In this document: piece by piece, positions 6,051 to 7,068 of the stretch
Layout of the letters: each line of letters opens with the position of its first letter
Numbering within the stretch: position 1 is the stretch's first letter
Origin: Gammaproteobacteria bacterium
Lineage (GTDB): Bacteria; Pseudomonadota; Gammaproteobacteria; GRL18
Reading direction: 5' to 3'
Length of the DNA: 7,068 nt
NCBI GenBank assembly: GCA_028571885.1
Contig: JAPVVU010000161.1
Location: 1 to 7,068, forward strand
Made by a program: the position numbers and the translations under genes
The notes under the pieces: generated by a model
The model's input: the letters and a program-made list of their open reading frames with translations, nothing else
The model's database searches: none
What the model was told of the DNA's origin: nothing

Positions 6051-6950
6051 ATGAAAAGTAAAACAGTATTCACGGCTAAAACAAGTGGCAAGTCCATTTT
6101 CCCAGGTGTAATATCATCCCGTTTTTCTGTGAAAGTCTATTTTTCTGTGCTGATTTTGAGCCTTTGGCTGCTAATGGTATTATGCGTGCCTTTTTTGGAC
6201 TTGCGGCCAAACGATATTGCGCTTGAGAAAATACTGCACACAGGGGATCTAGCGCTTTTTTCAGGGCATGATTTCCCCGGCTCAGGCTTCCTGGGTTATG
6301 ATGATTTGGGACGCTCATTATTTGATCGCCTGTTGGTTGGTGCCTATACTTCTTTCATGGTCACCTTTGGTGTGATCTTTGTTTCTTTGCTAGTTGGTAC
6401 TATCATTGGTGTGCTCAGTGGTTACCTGGGCGGGCATTGGGATCACTTTATTGTCAGAGTCATTGATATTTTTATGGCGTTTCCCGGTATTTTACTGGCA
6501 ATTGCGCTTGCAGGGCTTATGGGACCTGGAATTACTAATGTGATTATTGCCCTGAGCATCGTCAGCTGGGTGGGATATGCACGTCTTTCACGTGCACAGG
6601 TAATGGCAATCAAACAAAGAGAACATGTGCAGTCGGCAAAAGCACTGGGTGCTTCCCATTCGCGAATTATAATATTGCATATACTGCCTTTGATTGTGGC
6701 GCCCTTATTAATTGAGTTTACCTTTGGTATTGCCAGTGTGATCATTGCTGAAGCCGGACTGTCATTTTTGGGACTGGGCGTACAGGCACCTGAAGCATCC
6801 TGGGGCAGTATGATTCGAGATGGTACACAATACCTTCTTATGGCGCCTCACATGGTACTGGTACCCGGTGTTGCGCTTATGCTTGTGGTGCTGGCGGTTA
6901 ATATGCTTGGTGATGCAGTGCGTGATAAACTGGATGTTAAGGGTAACTAA
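6051..6950 (+). CDS. oppC: Peptide-type ABC transporter permease, OppC/DppC family
   Basis: A 299-residue inner-membrane permease, the partner of the preceding OppB-type protein. It has a cytoplasmic N-tail of about 28 residues, helix 1 at about 29-49, a periplasmic stretch with FLGYDDLGRSLFDRLLVGA (80-98; the family usually has GTDDLGRD), then helices at about 101-123, 138-157, 160-178, 212-232 and 262-286. The EAA loop is EHVQSAKALGASHSRIIILHILP (191-213). GLSFLGLGVQAPEASWGSMI (236-255) is a strong DppC/OppC signature. The gene starts five bases after oppB ends and has no clear Shine-Dalgarno, so it is probably coupled to it. It is the last gene of the visible operon. Opp/Dpp importers normally need one or two ATPase subunits, and neither is encoded in the 118 bases that follow. 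Confidence 0.93.
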   Translation: MKSKTVFTAKTSGKSIFPGVISSRFSVKVYFSVLILSLWLLMVLCVPFLDLRPNDIALEKILHTGDLALFSGHDFPGSGFLGYDDLGRSLFDRLLVGAYTSFMVTFGVIFVSLLVGTIIGVLSGYLGGHWDHFIVRVIDIFMAFPGILLAIALAGLMGPGITNVIIALSIVSWVGYARLSRAQVMAIKQREHVQSAKALGASHSRIIILHILPLIVAPLLIEFTFGIASVIIAEAGLSFLGLGVQAPEASWGSMIRDGTQYLLMAPHMVLVPGVALMLVVLAVNMLGDAVRDKLDVKGN

Positions 6951-6960
6951 ATAAGTGTTC
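6947..6960 (+). repeat. 14-base repeat, copy 2 (over the oppC stop codon)
   Basis: CTAAATAAGTGTTC is identical to the minus-strand sequence at 47-60. It spans the oppC stop codon (6948-6950). Together with copy 1 it forms an inverted pair around the six-gene block. Confidence 0.45.
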
Positions 6961-7068
6961 TACCAAAAGTAGGCCCCATGAGGGGAAATAGTGAACATTC
7001 TTTATTTAACATCCGCATCAGAGCCTGTCATTCATTATTGTGCTCGGACTGCGTCAAATCGCCCAATA
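6951..7068 (+). other. Hairpin-rich non-coding tail after oppC, possible dispersed repeat
   Basis: These 118 bases hold no supported gene. Two adjacent hairpins are visible: CTAC (6960-6963) with GTAG (6969-6972), and CCCC (6974-6977) with GGGG (6982-6985) around ATGA. The flanks can pair imperfectly (TGTTC at 6956-6960 with GAACA at 6993-6997), giving a nested structure. No T-run follows, so an intrinsic terminator is not well supported. An open frame from ATG 6978 reaches the window edge without a ribosome binding site. The segment may be the start of an intergenic repeat or a degraded mobile element. Confidence 0.35.

Noticed and set aside
6978..7067. Open reading frame from ATG 6978 to the window edge, about 30 codons.
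   Set aside because: No ribosome binding site, the start lies in a hairpin loop, and there is no recognisable protein family. It fits better as an accidental frame in a repeat.

Overview
The window looks like a chromosomal segment of a gammaproteobacterium. This rests on a RumA/RlmD-type rRNA methyltransferase, a secreted alpha-carbonic anhydrase with the bacterial cysteine pair, an Opp/Dpp-type importer, moderate GC and AT-rich gaps. I cannot name the genus from the sequence. All six large genes are intact, and I see no tRNA, rRNA, CRISPR array or transposase gene.

Layout. (1) Positions 1-67 are non-coding, with two small hairpins and one copy of a 14-base sequence that recurs at the other end of the window. 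(2) Positions 68-850 (minus) encode a periplasmic alpha-carbonic anhydrase. (3) Positions 851-1060 form a divergent intergenic region with a perfect 8-bp palindrome near the carbonic anhydrase start and a stem-loop upstream of rlmD. (4) From 1061 everything runs on the plus strand: rlmD, a CYTH-domain phosphatase-like protein, a lipoprotein solute-binding protein (family 5), a YkuD-fold enzyme without a signal peptide, and two Opp/Dpp-type permeases ending at 6950. (5) Positions 6951-7068 are non-coding, hairpin-rich and possibly part of a dispersed repeat.

The most interesting unit is 2963-6950. A peptide-type binding protein and its two permeases enclose a YkuD enzyme with no export signal, which overlaps the first permease gene by 8 bases. 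YkuD enzymes normally act on peptidoglycan in the periplasm. Cytosolic versions (the ElsL/LdtK and LdcV types) are L,D-carboxypeptidases of peptidoglycan recycling. The simplest reading is a murein-peptide import and recycling operon: the transporter brings wall-derived peptides in, and the enzyme removes the terminal D-alanine. No ATPase gene follows in the window, so the importer must obtain its ATPase from beyond the edge or elsewhere in the genome.

Smaller oddities are a degenerate 15-base tandem array that supplies the ribosome binding site of the solute-binding protein gene, a 12-base tandem array just after that gene, and a possible 14-codon leader ORF just before the YkuD gene.
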